This document shows, piece after piece, positions 19,754 to 29,384 of a stretch of DNA of 64,000 nt; the first letter of the stretch is position 1, and each line of letters opens with the position of its first letter. The notes under the pieces are model-generated. The model searched no databases. It was not told the DNA's origin and worked only from the letters and a program-made list of their open reading frames with translations. The position numbers and the translations under genes were made by a program. Source of the stretch: Selenomonas sp. (GTDB lineage: Bacteria > Bacillota > Negativicutes > Selenomonadales > Selenomonadaceae); assembly GCA_022482925.1 (NCBI GenBank), contig JAKVOG010000005.1, positions 168,635 to 232,634 of the forward strand, read 5' to 3'.

Positions 19754-19922
19754 AGGGGAAACTATTTTCTTTCGTCCGGAACGATTTGCCGTAGGCTGGC
19801 CCGCCGTAGATACTTCCTAGATCCGTCGATTCGTTGCGGCGCCGTGGTACCGGCGCGTCATCTAAGTAAATACTACAACCTCATGGCGGGACATTTAGTG
19901 CAGGACGAAAAAAATAGTTCCA
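19754..19922. repeat. Second, decayed inverted repeat in the kdpC-kdpD intergenic region
   Basis: The left arm starting GGGGAAACTATTTTCTTTCG (19754 onward) is matched by the reverse complement of the right arm, GGTGGAACTATTTTTTTCG, read leftward from 19922. Matching continues inward through a GTAGxTAxTTxCTAGAT block to a GC-rich centre containing GGTACC. Arms are imperfect. A third, smaller imperfect repeat seems to occupy 19651-19732 (TTCTGG...CCAGAA ends). No gene was seen in 19301-19978, and base composition differs from the flanking kdp genes. Confidence 0.5.
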
Positions 19923-19978
19923 CCGAACCCCGTGCCGAACTGTACCTACTCTTTCCTTGTCACTCACTTCTAAGAACT

Positions 19979-20587
19979 TTACCTCCTCCCATCGAGCCGC
20001 AAATTCACCTCCACCACGTTGACGCGCGGCTCTCCGAATATTCCGAGGAACCTCCCTTCCGTGCACGCTGCGATAATGCCACGTATCTCCTCCTCGCTGC
20101 GCCCGGTCGTCCGGGCCAGCCGCTTCACCTGATACGCTGCTGCCGCCGGCGAGATCTCCGGATCCAGCCCGCTGCCCGACACCGTCACGAGATCCACCGG
20201 AATCGGTGTATCCCCCATCTCCGGATTCGCTGCCCGGATGCGTTCCACCCGTGCGGCCACCCGCGCCTTCAGCGCCTCACCAGTCGCCGCTTCATTCGTC
20301 GGCCCGCTATAGAGCAGCGCCGTATCATCCGCTGCCGTGAATCCCTCATCCGAGAGCTTCATATCCCGCCCCCACAGATGCGTCTCATCCTCAAACGGCT
20401 GCCCGATCAGCTTCGATCCGTAAAGGACCGTATGATCCGGCGACCAGAGCAGGCTGCCCGCCGCCTGTACCGGGAAAAACGACTGCGCCAGGCCCGTCAT
20501 GGCCAGCGTATAGATGCCGCCCAGCAGCAGCGTGAAGACCAGCATCAGCTTCATCGCCTGCAGGCCGATCGCTATTCCAGATTTCAT
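19979..20587 (-). CDS. kdpC: KdpC subunit of the K+-transporting ATPase
   Basis: Single-span accessory subunit required for assembly and high potassium affinity of KdpFABC. An N-terminal membrane segment (KLMLVFTLLLGGIYTLAMTGLAQ) precedes an extracytoplasmic domain containing PVDLVTVSGSGLDPEISP, the hallmark of the family, and QVKRLARTTG. ATG at 20587 follows AAGGAGG by 8 bases; the upstream in-frame codons overlap kdpB and are not used. 202 residues, intact. It lies 13 bases downstream of kdpB. Confidence 0.95.
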   Translation of the reverse strand: MKSGIAIGLQAMKLMLVFTLLLGGIYTLAMTGLAQSFFPVQAAGSLLWSPDHTVLYGSKLIGQPFEDETHLWGRDMKLSDEGFTAADDTALLYSGPTNEAATGEALKARVAARVERIRAANPEMGDTPIPVDLVTVSGSGLDPEISPAAAAYQVKRLARTTGRSEEEIRGIIAACTEGRFLGIFGEPRVNVVEVNLRLDGRR

Positions 20588-20600
20588 CGTAAACTCCTCC

Positions 20601-22654
20601 TTACAGGAACATTCCCAACGCCATGTCCAGCAGTTTGATGCACACGAATGGCACCACGATGCCGCCCAGGCCATAAACCAGCAGATTGTGACTCAACAGC
20701 TTTGCCGCCGGCAGTTCCCGATACGCCACGCCCCTGAGTGCCAGCGGGATCAAGGCTATGATAATGAACGCATTATAGATCACCGCTGCCAGGATAGCCG
20801 TCTCCGGACTCTTGAGCCCCATGATATTGAGCACGGCCAGCTGCGGATAGAATCCCGTGAATAAAGCCGGGATAATCGCGAAATACTTCGCCAGATCATT
20901 GGCGATGCTGAACGTCGTCAGGCTGCCTCTTGTCATCAGCAGCTGCTTGCCGATACGCACAATATCAATGAGCTTCGTCGGCGACGAATCCAGATCCACC
21001 ATGTTGCCCGCCTCTTTGGCGGCCTGCGTCCCCGTATTCATGGCCACAGCTACATCGGCCTGTGCCAGTGCCGGCGCATCATTCGTGCCATCACCGGTCA
21101 TCGCGACCATGTGTCCTTTAGCCTGGAAATCCCGGATCATCTGCAGCTTGCCTTCCGGCGTCGCCTCGGCCAGAAAATCATCGACTCCCGCTTCAGCGGC
21201 AATCGCTGCCGCCGTCATCGGGTTATCGCCCGTGATCATGATCGTGCGGATGCCCATGCGGCGCATATCGGCGAATTTCTCCTTCACCCCATCCTTGATG
21301 ATGTCCTTCAGATTGATGACCCCGAGCACCCGATTGTCACGGGCCACGACCAGTGGCGTACCACCAGCCTGAGCCACCGTCCGCACCACATCTTCGCAAG
21401 CCTCGCTGTACACGCCGCCCTGAGCCAGGACATACTGTTTCACCGCATCAGCCGCTCCCTTGCGGATGGCATGACCATCCAGATCAACGCCGCTCATCCG
21501 GGTCTGCGCCGTAAAAGGCACGAAACGAGCGTTACGGGCTCCGATTTCCCGGCCCCGCAGGCCGAACTGCTGCTTGGCCAGCACGACAATGCTGCGGCCT
21601 TCCGGCGTCTCATCAGCCAGCGATGAAAGCTGAGCCGCATCGGCCAGCTCCTCTGCCGTACTGCCATCCACCGGCAGGAAAGCGCTCGCCTGCCGGTTGC
21701 CCAGCGTGATGGTCCCGGTCTTATCCAGCATGAGTACATCCACATCACCGGCCGCCTCGATGGCCCGCCCGCTCATCGCCAGCACATTGGCCTGATTGAG
21801 CCGGCTCATTCCGGCAATACCGATAGAAGAAAGCAGCGCCCCGATGGTCGTCGGTGCCAGACACACCAGCAGGGCCGTCAGCTCCGTAAGCGAGATCGAC
21901 TGGGACAGCTGCAGCTGCTCCTGCGTGAACCAGCTGTAGGCATACAGCGACAACGTGACCAGGATAAAGATGATGGACAGGGCCAGCAGGAAGATCTGCA
22001 GCGCCAGTTCATTCGGGGTCTTCTTCCGGGCCGCGCCCTCGACCATCGCAATCATCTGGTCCAGAAAACTATGCCCGGCTTCGCTGGTCACCTGGATGAC
22101 CAGCCAGTCAGAAAGCACCGTCGTGCCGCCAGTGACCGCACTGCGGTCGCCGCCGCTCTCGCGGATTACCGGTGCCGACTCGCCCGTGATAGCCGATTCA
22201 TCGACAGAAGCCGCGCCCTCGATGACCTCACCATCCGCGGGAATCTGCTCGCCGGCCTTGACCAGCACATAATCTCCCTTCTTCAGATCGACCGACGAGA
22301 TCATCGTACCCGGTCCGGCTGATCCGGTGCCGGGATGCGGCGCGCCTCTACCTCTTTCTTGGCCGAACGCAGCGCCTCGGCCTGAGCCTTGCCCCGGCCC
22401 TCGGCAATCGCTTCTGCGAAATTGGCGAACAACACGGTGAACCACAGCAGCACAGCGATACTCAGCGTAAACCAGCCCGACGCATCGGCTGCACTCAGCA
22501 GCTCCTCCAGATAAAAACAGGTCGTCAGCACAGCCGACACATAAACCAGGAACATGACCGGATTCTCCAGCTGCTTACGCGGCGACAGTTTCCGGCATGC
22601 ATCGATAACCGCCAGCCGGACGATTGCCCGGCTGAACGTCTCATTCTTCTTCAT
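20601..22654 (-). CDS. kdpB: KdpB, P-type ATPase subunit of the K+ transporter (one frameshift)
   Basis: Catalytic subunit that is phosphorylated and dephosphorylated to power potassium import. The actuator motif is [15 protein letters not shown], the phosphorylation motif is [16 protein letters not shown] lies in the nucleotide domain, and the hinge is [17 protein letters not shown]. Several membrane segments lie at both ends. ATG at 22654 ([13 protein letters not shown]) follows GAGGAGG by 7 bases. The frame breaks near 22310 between [12 protein letters not shown] and [13 protein letters not shown], joined by one base change in a CGGGT run. Expected length of about 684 residues is normal. 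Confidence 0.94.
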
Positions 22655-22666
22655 GATCGATCCTCC

Positions 22667-24407
22667 TCAGATGGCCTGCAGGTACTCTGCAATCGGCCCC
22701 AGCGCGAGCGCCGGGAAAAAGCTCAATGCACCGACCAGCAGGATAACGCCCAGCAGCAGGCCGGCAAACAACAGATTATCGGTACGCAGCGTACCTTCCG
22801 TCACCGCCACCTGCCGCTTGGCCGCCAGACTGCCGGCAATAGCCAGGATAGCGGCCATCGGCACGAAACGGGTAAACAACATAATCACGCCCAACAGGAT
22901 ATTGAAGAACGGCGTATCCGCCGCAAAACCGGCCATAGCCGAACCATTGTTGGCCCCGCAGGACGTAAAGCATACAGCAGCTCCGAAAAGCCATGCGCCC
23001 CCGAAGCTCCAAGACTGGCCGTCGTCCCCGGCAGCAAAGCGGCGATGCCACTGCCCGCCAGGATAGCCACTGGTGGCACCAGGCAGACCAGCACAGCCAT
23101 CTTCATCTCATAGGGCTCAATCTTCTTGCCCAGATATTCCGGTGTGCGCCCGACCATCAGTCCGGCGATGAACACCGTCAGGATGGCAAAGCACAGCATG
23201 CCATAAAGGCCGCAGCCCACGCCGCCGAATATGATCTCACCCAGCTGCATATTCACCATCATCACCAGCAAGGCTCAGCGGCGTATAGCTGTCATGCATC
23301 GAATTGACCGAGCCATTCGATGCCGCCGTCGTAAACTCCGCCCAGGCAGCAGAGGAAGCGATACCGAACCGGGTTTCCTTTCCTTCCATATTGCCGCCGG
23401 CCTGATCATCGGCAGCCTGCATGACCACAGCCCCCTGCTGGGCCAGCGCACTGGTACCGGCCTGCTCACTCAGGCCGATGATGCCCAGCCCAGCGACAGC
23501 AGCAGGAACATCGTCAGAAAAGAGCGTCCGCCCCTGGCTGGCCGCATAGACTGCCCGGCCGAACGACACGCACAGCGCCATCGGCAGCAGCAGGATGGAC
23601 AGCAGCTCCACCAGATTCGACAGCGGCGTCGGATTTTCCATCGGATGCGCGGAATTCACGCCGAAGAAACCGCCGCCATTGGTCCCGATCTGCTTGATCG
23701 CCACCTGGCTGGCCGCCGGCCCCTGCGGAATCACCATCCGCTGGATCACCGCTCCATCAGCCAGCTGCACCGGCTCAGACAGCGACGCGGCCTCATACGC
23801 CGAGAAATTCTGCACCACGCCCTGCGAGGCCAGCACCATCGTCACTGCCACGGCCAGTGGCAGCAGGATATAGGCAATGCTGCGGGTCAGATCGACCCAG
23901 AAATTTCCGATTGTCGCCGCCTTCGTACGAACGAAAGCCACGCAGCAGTGCAAACAATACCGCAATACCCGAGCCGGCTGATACAAAGTTCTGCGTCGTC
24001 ATGCCCAGCATCTGCGTCAGATAGCTGAGCTGGGCCTCGCCCTGATAGGACTGCCAGTTCGTATTCGTCACGAAACTCGCTGCCGTGTTGAATGCCAGCG
24101 GCAGGCTCATATCCGGCCACAGCTCGGGATTCAGTGGCAGATGATGCTGAACCAGCAGCAGCAGGAAGATCAGCAGGAAAGCCGGCCAGATTCGTCAGCA
24201 ACACACAGGTCAGATAGACCCTGGCGGACATCTCCTGCGTATGCCGAATGCCCAGCAGCTGATAGAACCGTATCTCCAGTGGTCCAAAGAACCGATTGAG
24301 CATCCTCTGTCTGCCATTCATCACTTTTTCCATATAAATGCCCAGGGGACAGCCAATGCCACCAACAGGACCAGATAACCAATATATTGAATCAAGGACT
24401 GCATCAT
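22667..24407 (-). CDS. kdpA: KdpA, potassium-translocating subunit (about five frameshifts)
   Basis: Channel-like subunit of KdpFABC related to the SKT potassium transporters. Recognisable blocks in order: [51 protein letters not shown] (selectivity-filter region), [35 protein letters not shown] (second filter), [18 protein letters not shown] and a final [13 protein letters not shown]. These blocks fall in different frames. Breaks lie near 24350 (CCCC read as CCC), 24180, 23940, 23270 and 22970. The start ATGATG at 24407 overlaps the kdpF stop (ATGA). Full length of about 570 codons is normal. The density of breaks is the highest in the window. Confidence 0.92.
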
Positions 24408-24484
24408 CCTTCATCTCCCTCCAACAAAAGCTTTACCAGATAAACCAATAGTCCAACCCAGATCACACCTGACAGGTACAACAT
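24404..24484 (-). CDS. kdpF: KdpF, 26-residue membrane peptide of the Kdp complex
   Basis: A small open frame opens with ATG at 24484, six bases after AGGAGGG, and encodes a single membrane helix (MLYLSGVIWVGLLVYLVKLL) with an acidic tail EGDEG. The stop overlaps the kdpA start as ATGA. Size, position immediately before kdpA and a one-span sequence fit KdpF, which stabilises the KdpFABC complex. Sequence conservation of such short peptides is low, so the call rests mainly on position, a strong ribosome-binding site and hydrophobicity. Confidence 0.8.
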   Translation of the reverse strand: MLYLSGVIWVGLLVYLVKLLLEGDEG

Positions 24485-24509
24485 GTGAATCCCTCCTTTT
24501 GCCTATATG

Positions 24510-24538
24510 CTAACACAGCGGAATAAACACGGTGTTAG
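24510..24538. promoter_or_regulatory. Inverted repeat upstream of kdpF
   Basis: CTAACAC (24510-24516) and GTGTTAG (24532-24538) are perfect 7-base arms with a 15-base spacer, lying 25-55 bases before the kdpF start on the minus strand. It could be a KdpE operator or a leader hairpin; no canonical c-di-AMP riboswitch was recognised. Confidence 0.4.
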
Positions 24539-24660
24539 GATACAGGCAGGCGGTATAAAGATTGTATTAAGATTGGCTCTGCGGGCCCTCCGTCATCTTT
24601 ACAAATGCATGAATCCAGCTATAATAAAACTCGATATTGATAGAATTGGAGTGAATATTT

Positions 24661-25560
24661 TTGAGGGAAATTCTGGTACTGGGGAATCGCATCTATCACC
24701 ACCGTGATCGTACGGATTTCAATATACAACGTTTGATCGTCTTCTGGCTGAGAGGGCTTCGCCACCAGCAGGACATCCTGGGGCTGTCTCATTTCTTCCA
24801 GGCTTATACGGAGCTCAGCCGGATCGAGTCCGGCAATGCCATCTTCTATGAAGAGGCCACCCGTCAGGTCTTCTACTATCAGTCCACCCTGCCGGAGCGG
24901 ACCCGGCTCATCCAGTCCCATTTCAACTTCTGCCGTCAGGCCTTCTCATCCGGCAGCCTGCAGACGATCTATTATGATGGCCGTCTGCCGCTCTGGGAAG
25001 AGGAAAGTCCACTCGGGCACATCTCCCTCGGCCTTGACTTCCGCTATGTCGACCGCAAGGAAGGACTCATGACCCTCGATCTCCGGCTGGGACCTGAACG
25101 GATCTACCATATCACCTTCCTGTTCGAGCAGACCGAAACCGGCAGCCGCCTGCGCATCGGTGCCCTGCAGGGCTGCCCGGTGCCCAGGGACGATATCCAT
25201 GCCCTGACCAAGGCCTTCTTCGGCTACCGGCCCAAGAACCTGATCCTGCATGCCGTACGCCTGCTGGCGCACACACTGGATATCCAGGATATCCTCGCCG
25301 TCTCGAACCTCGGCTTCTTCACCAGCAACCATGTACGGCTCGACCGCAAGCTCAAGACCGACCTCGACAGCTTCTGGCAGGAAGCACAGGGAACGGAAAT
25401 GTCCACTGACCCGCGTTTCTATGTCCTGCCGGTCACGGACTACCGGAAACCGCTGGCCGATGTGAAGTCCCATAAGCGCAGCCAGTACCGCAAACGTTAT
25501 GCCCTGCTGGACACGCTCGACGAGTCCTTCCGCCAAAAGCTGCAGACCTACCTCCGGTAA
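24661..25560 (+). CDS. VirK/YbjX family (DUF535) protein
   Basis: 299-residue cytoplasmic protein resembling the VirK/YbjX family. Supporting stretches are a central SHFNFCRQAF followed by LPLWEEESPLGHISLGLDFRY, then LRLGPERIYHITFLFEQT and the C-terminal RSQYRKRYALLDTL. The family has been linked to virulence-plasmid gene expression in Shigella and to envelope stress in enterobacteria, but its biochemical function is unknown. A TTG start at 24661 is preceded by GGAGTG with 8-base spacing. Single gene, divergent from kdp and convergent with the sensor kinase, ending in a shared palindromic terminator. Confidence 0.8.
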   Translation: MREILVLGNRIYHHRDRTDFNIQRLIVFWLRGLRHQQDILGLSHFFQAYTELSRIESGNAIFYEEATRQVFYYQSTLPERTRLIQSHFNFCRQAFSSGSLQTIYYDGRLPLWEEESPLGHISLGLDFRYVDRKEGLMTLDLRLGPERIYHITFLFEQTETGSRLRIGALQGCPVPRDDIHALTKAFFGYRPKNLILHAVRLLAHTLDIQDILAVSNLGFFTSNHVRLDRKLKTDLDSFWQEAQGTEMSTDPRFYVLPVTDYRKPLADVKSHKRSQYRKRYALLDTLDESFRQKLQTYLR

Positions 25561-25570
25561 ACAAATCAAT

Positions 25571-25630
25571 AAAAAGAGGGGCCCTCATAAGCTGAATCTG
25601 CAGATTCAGCTTATGAGGGCCCCTCTTTTT
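25571..25630. terminator. Perfect 60-bp palindrome acting as bidirectional terminator
   Basis: Every base of 25571-25600 pairs with 25601-25630; the centre is CTG|CAG and the ends are AAAAAGAGGG and CCCTCTTTTT. Arms of 30 bases with no mismatch and no spacer are much longer than a normal terminator. Converging stops at 25560 (plus) and 25652 (minus), and T-runs on both strands, support termination in both directions. Confidence 0.85.
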
Positions 25631-25651
25631 TATGTACTTTTTGAGTCCGTT

Positions 25652-28492
25652 TCAATCAGTATACAGCACAACAGCTTGCTCATGCTGCACCGCCTTAGAC
25701 AGTGTCTGATACAATACAGCCGGATCGATTGGCTTGGCAATATGTGCATTCATGCCAGCCGCCAGGCATTTCTGGACATCCTCCGCATACGCATCAGCCG
25801 TCATCGCAATGATTGGCACAGATGCTGCCCGCGGATGCCCGGACGAACGAATTGCCCGTGTCGCCTCATAGCCATCCATAACCGGCATGTGGATATCCAT
25901 GAGGATAGCAGCATACTCATCCTCTGCTGATGCCACAAACAAGTCGCATCCCATACCACCATCTTCTGCCACCGTGACTTCCATACCCTTTTCCCTGAGC
26001 AGGATCTGGGCGATTTCAATATTGAGTTCATTATCCTCACACAAGAGGATTTTCTTTCCCACGAGAACCTTCAGGCTCTTATCCGGCTGTATCTGAGCCT
26101 CTTCCGCTTCCCGCCGCTCAAACCGGATTGACAATTCGACGGTAAACGTACTGCCCACACCTTCCTGGCTGACCAGGGTGATCCGGCCATCCATCAGATC
26201 GACAATCCGCTTGACGATTGACAGTCCCAGCCCTGTTCCGGTTGAATTCTTCAGCTTTTGACTGCGTTCCTGCGCGAAGGCATCAAACACCCTGGGCTGG
26301 AACGCTTCACTGATCCCGATACCATTATCCCGAACGATAATGCGAACCTGCTGCACACCGCCGGCGGCAGTCAGCCGCTCCGTACACAGCTCGATTCTTC
26401 CGCCCTCCGGTGTGTATTTCACCGCATTGGACAGCAGATTCAGGAAGATTTCCTGCATCTTCAACCGGTCGATCCAGGCATACTCATCCGCCGGACAATC
26501 CACCTTGAGGACTAGCTGTTGCTGCTTCCGGTCAGCAGCATCCTGAATGACACTGACCACGCTGTCGATGAGCGTCCGGGTGTGCACCCAATCCGGCTCA
26601 AGCACGAATTTTCCGCTCTCGATCCGGGACACCTCAAGCGTATTGTTGATAAGATCCAGCAATATCTTACCAGCCTGCTCGACTTTTTCCATACTCATCT
26701 GCTTTTTCGCCGGATCAGACTCCGCCAGTGCAAACCGCGTAAACCCTAAAATACCATTGAGCGGCGTGCGCATATCATGACTGATTCCCGACAGAAATAC
26801 CGACTTGGCTGTATTTGCTTCATTGGCCTGCCGCACGGCTTCTGCCAGCTGTGTATTCTTCTCAGTGATAATTCGCAAATTGCGCTGCCGGTCTATGCCG
26901 ACAGCAATAGCCACTACCAGCAGAATCGCAAAACCGATCCCCAGCGGACGGGCATACGGATGCTGTGCCAGGAAGCCCGACACCGTGACCTGCGTGGGCT
27001 GCGTTGCCATATGCCGCAGGATCACCTGATTCGTATAATTCTTACTCACGCTTGCCGCCGCTTTGTTGAGAATACTCAGCAGACGCGGGTCATCCTGGTT
27101 CATCACGCCCAAAGCAAACGATACCATATGCTGTGGCAGCAGCGTAACCGAAAGCTCCGCCCCGCTGCTGCCTTCCAGATAACGCTGCGCCGTATACGGA
27201 TACATGAACGCCGCATCAGCTGACTGCGACAGGACTGCCTCAATGCAGCGGTCCTGTGACGGATAGTACTGCGTCGTCCAGCCAGCATTCATCAGTGGCG
27301 TCATCAGCCTGGCAATATTCGAATCCTGCAGCAATGCTGCCCGATAACTGCTTCCTTTGGCATTCTTACGCGTAACCTTTGAGATTGGCGTCGTCAGATA
27401 AGGCGTTGTCAGTTTATATCCCGCCTTTTCGGCCATATCATAATCAAAGACCATATCCATGCAGACATCTGCCACAGCATGACGGACCGATGACTGATAG
27501 GCTGTCGACGAAACCATTTCGAGAATATTGAACTGCAGTCCGGTCCGACGGGCAATCTCGCGGAACACCTCCGGAATGATTCCCTTCGCCTCACCATCTT
27601 CAAAATAAGAATATGGGGCATTATCCGGTGATACCAGAACCGTAAATACCCTATGCTGCTGTGCCACCTCATCCAAGAAACTTTTCTCTTCCTGCGTCAT
27701 GGCAATGTGAACTCCAACATCCGGCTTATAGTAGCGGTCCCAAAGCATCACGCGCCACCCCGGCGTATAAATATCCATCTGTGCAATTGCCTGGTCGATG
27801 TACTGCTGCAAAGCCAGGTTATCCCCACGCATCATGACATAGAACCGATCCACATCAAACTGTGCAATAATCCACTCATTCTGCGTCCGCCGCAGATTTG
27901 TCGTGCAGACGGCATCAATTTCCGTCCCTGCCTGCAGCGCCGCATTCATCTGATCTACATTCTCATAATATACTGGCGTATAGCCGATTCCATTTTTGGC
28001 TGCAAACCGGGCAAAATTCTCATTGATGCTGCTGTCCTTGATCATGCCGATACGCATGCCCTGATAGGTTGAATAATCACCGAGCGTAATCTGTTCATTC
28101 CCACTCTTTACCGTGAGGATACCAGCACTGGTACCGATTTCGGTTGAAAACAGGTATTTTCCTTCCCGCGCCGGCGTCTTGCGGGCCGAGGTCAGAATAT
28201 CGATCTCACCAGCATCGAGCATCTGCTGCAGCCGGGCCCAGCCCAGGTGATAACCGACATATTCATAGTTCCAGTCTGTATACCGGGCCAGTTCCTGCAG
28301 AAAATCATAGCCATAACCGCTGCGAACCTTATTATCATCCTCCATCTGATAGCCATCGAACATATAATAACCAACCCGCAGCGTCCGCGATCCGGCTGCC
28401 GCCAATTGCAGCCAGGAGACAAACAGCAGGGTCAGGCAAAGCAGGATCCTTGCACCGCTGTACCTGATCCTGTCCTGTTTCTCCATGATCAT
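25652..28492 (-). CDS. Hybrid sensor histidine kinase with tandem periplasmic solute-binding domains
   Basis: 946 residues. After a signal peptide (ILLCLTLLFVSWLQLAAA) come two bacterial SBP family 3-type sensor domains (about 35-255 and 270-490), one membrane segment (GIGFAILLVVAIAVGI), and HisKA with the acceptor in SGISHDMRTPLNGILGF. HATPase follows, with NLLSNAVKYTPEGG, DNGIGIS and GTGLGLSIVKRIVD. A C-terminal receiver domain (LCEDNELNIEIAQILL, acceptor in ILMDIHMPVMDGYEATR, K in IAKPIDP) ends the protein. The architecture is like EvgS/BvgS without the C-terminal HPt domain. Amino acids are likely ligands by family; the partner regulator is not in the window. ATG at 28492 follows GGGGTGAG by about 8 bases. 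Confidence 0.92.
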   Translation of the reverse strand: MIMEKQDRIRYSGARILLCLTLLFVSWLQLAAAGSRTLRVGYYMFDGYQMEDDNKVRSGYGYDFLQELARYTDWNYEYVGYHLGWARLQQMLDAGEIDILTSARKTPAREGKYLFSTEIGTSAGILTVKSGNEQITLGDYSTYQGMRIGMIKDSSINENFARFAAKNGIGYTPVYYENVDQMNAALQAGTEIDAVCTTNLRRTQNEWIIAQFDVDRFYVMMRGDNLALQQYIDQAIAQMDIYTPGWRVMLWDRYYKPDVGVHIAMTQEEKSFLDEVAQQHRVFTVLVSPDNAPYSYFEDGEAKGIIPEVFREIARRTGLQFNILEMVSSTAYQSSVRHAVADVCMDMVFDYDMAEKAGYKLTTPYLTTPISKVTRKNAKGSSYRAALLQDSNIARLMTPLMNAGWTTQYYPSQDRCIEAVLSQSADAAFMYPYTAQRYLEGSSGAELSVTLLPQHMVSFALGVMNQDDPRLLSILNKAAASVSKNYTNQVILRHMATQPTQVTVSGFLAQHPYARPLGIGFAILLVVAIAVGIDRQRNLRIITEKNTQLAEAVRQANEANTAKSVFLSGISHDMRTPLNGILGFTRFALAESDPAKKQMSMEKVEQAGKILLDLINNTLEVSRIESGKFVLEPDWVHTRTLIDSVVSVIQDAADRKQQQLVLKVDCPADEYAWIDRLKMQEIFLNLLSNAVKYTPEGGRIELCTERLTAAGGVQQVRIIVRDNGIGISEAFQPRVFDAFAQERSQKLKNSTGTGLGLSIVKRIVDLMDGRITLVSQEGVGSTFTVELSIRFERREAEEAQIQPDKSLKVLVGKKILLCEDNELNIEIAQILLREKGMEVTVAEDGGMGCDLFVASAEDEYAAILMDIHMPVMDGYEATRAIRSSGHPRAASVPIIAMTADAYAEDVQKCLAAGMNAHIAKPIDPAVLYQTLSKAVQHEQAVVLYTD

Positions 28493-28526
28493 GACTTTCT
28501 CACCCCATCATTTTTAGTCAATAACA

Positions 28527-28560
28527 CGATGAGCCCCTCCAATCATGGATGGGCTCATCG
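28527..28560 (-). terminator. Hairpin between hpf and the sensor kinase gene
   Basis: CGATGAGCCC (28527-28536) pairs with GGGCTCATCG (28551-28560), with additional inner pairing. It lies 46 bases past the hpf stop and before the sensor kinase start. The tail lacks a clear T-run, so it may be a weak terminator or a leader hairpin. Confidence 0.5.
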
Positions 28561-28606
28561 TTGCAAGCAGACCTGCCGTTTCAAACAGCAGGTTGATATT
28601 CAATTG

Positions 28607-29152
28607 TCAGTTGCTGGATTCGATCAGGCCATAATTGCCGTCCGTGCGGCGATAGACGACATTCACTTCCTCTGTTTCTCCATCACGGAATACAAAGAAA
28701 TTATGATTCAGGAGATTCATCTGCATGATTGCTTCCTGAACATCCATCGGTTTAACGATGAAACGTTTCGTCTTTACGACCTTATATTCCTCATCATCTT
28801 CCTGCTTCTCCGGAACAGCCGGCACCTGCAGAGCCTCAGCCTTGAACCCATTGTTGCGGAAACGACGAGCCAGTTTCGTCTTCTGCTTATGGATCTGGCG
28901 CTCCAGTTTCTCAACGACCAGGTCAATGGACGTATACATATCCATCGTGGCTTCCTCGCCTCTGAGCAGGATACCGCCCTGTACGGGGACCGTAACCTCC
29001 ACGATGTGACGCCCTTTTGACACGGTCAGAAGCACCGTGATGTCACCGACGTTCTCAAAGTACTTGGTGACTTTGCCCACGCGTTTCTCTACGTACTCGC
29101 GCAGGGAAGGAGTGATCTCGATGTTCTTGCCTCTTACAGTGAATGTTGCCAT
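28607..29152 (-). CDS. hpf: Long-form ribosome hibernation promoting factor
   Basis: Binds the 30S subunit and dimerises 70S ribosomes into inactive 100S particles. The N-terminal S30EA/YfiA domain starts MATFTVRGKNIEITPSLREY and contains YTSIDLVVEKLERQI. The C-terminal dimerisation domain holds KRFIVKPMDVQEAIMQM and LLNHNFFVFRDGETEEVNVVYRR. Both domains are present, so this is the long form. The start at 29152 is chosen because AAAGGGG lies 9 bases upstream; the longer in-frame start has no site. An AACCTGA/TCAGGTT hairpin (29210-29235) lies in its leader. Confidence 0.95.
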   Translation of the reverse strand: MATFTVRGKNIEITPSLREYVEKRVGKVTKYFENVGDITVLLTVSKGRHIVEVTVPVQGGILLRGEEATMDMYTSIDLVVEKLERQIHKQKTKLARRFRNNGFKAEALQVPAVPEKQEDDEEYKVVKTKRFIVKPMDVQEAIMQMNLLNHNFFVFRDGETEEVNVVYRRTDGNYGLIESSN

Positions 29153-29247
29153 ACGACACATCCCCTTTCTTATGATGGCCATGGCTTACGCCACGGTTTC
29201 TATCGGTCCAACCTGACTTCCACTTCCATCAGGTTTATATTTGTATA

Positions 29248-29274
29248 ATTCGCCGCCCTCTGATAAAACCCTTC
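29248..29274 (-). promoter_or_regulatory. Possible sigmaH-type promoter of hpf
   Basis: On the minus strand GAAGGGTTT (29274-29266), 11 bases, then GGCGAAT (29254-29248). This fits the SigH pattern RNAGGAWWW-N11/12-RNNGAAT with one mismatch. In Bacillus subtilis hpf (yvyD) is transcribed with SigB and SigH, which makes this plausible but unproven. Confidence 0.35.
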
Positions 29275-29336
29275 TTTTCTCTCAAGAAAAAATCTGAAAT
29301 TTTTAACAGGCATCGGGACCAATTATCACCGCACTC

Positions 29337-29363
29337 AAAAAAGCCTTCCCTGACGGGAAGGCT
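29337..29363 (-). terminator. Terminator of the cold-shock gene
   Basis: AGCCTTCCC and GGGAAGGCT form a 9-base-pair stem with a 4-base loop, followed on the minus strand by a run of T residues. It starts 22 bases past the stop codon. Confidence 0.88.
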
Positions 29364-29384
29364 ATTAAGCATCGATAGAAAAAC

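Noticed and set aside
24485..24660. c-di-AMP (ydaO) riboswitch before kdpF
   Set aside because: The space is under 180 bases and none of the conserved ydaO core segments was recognisable; only a 7-bp inverted repeat was found.
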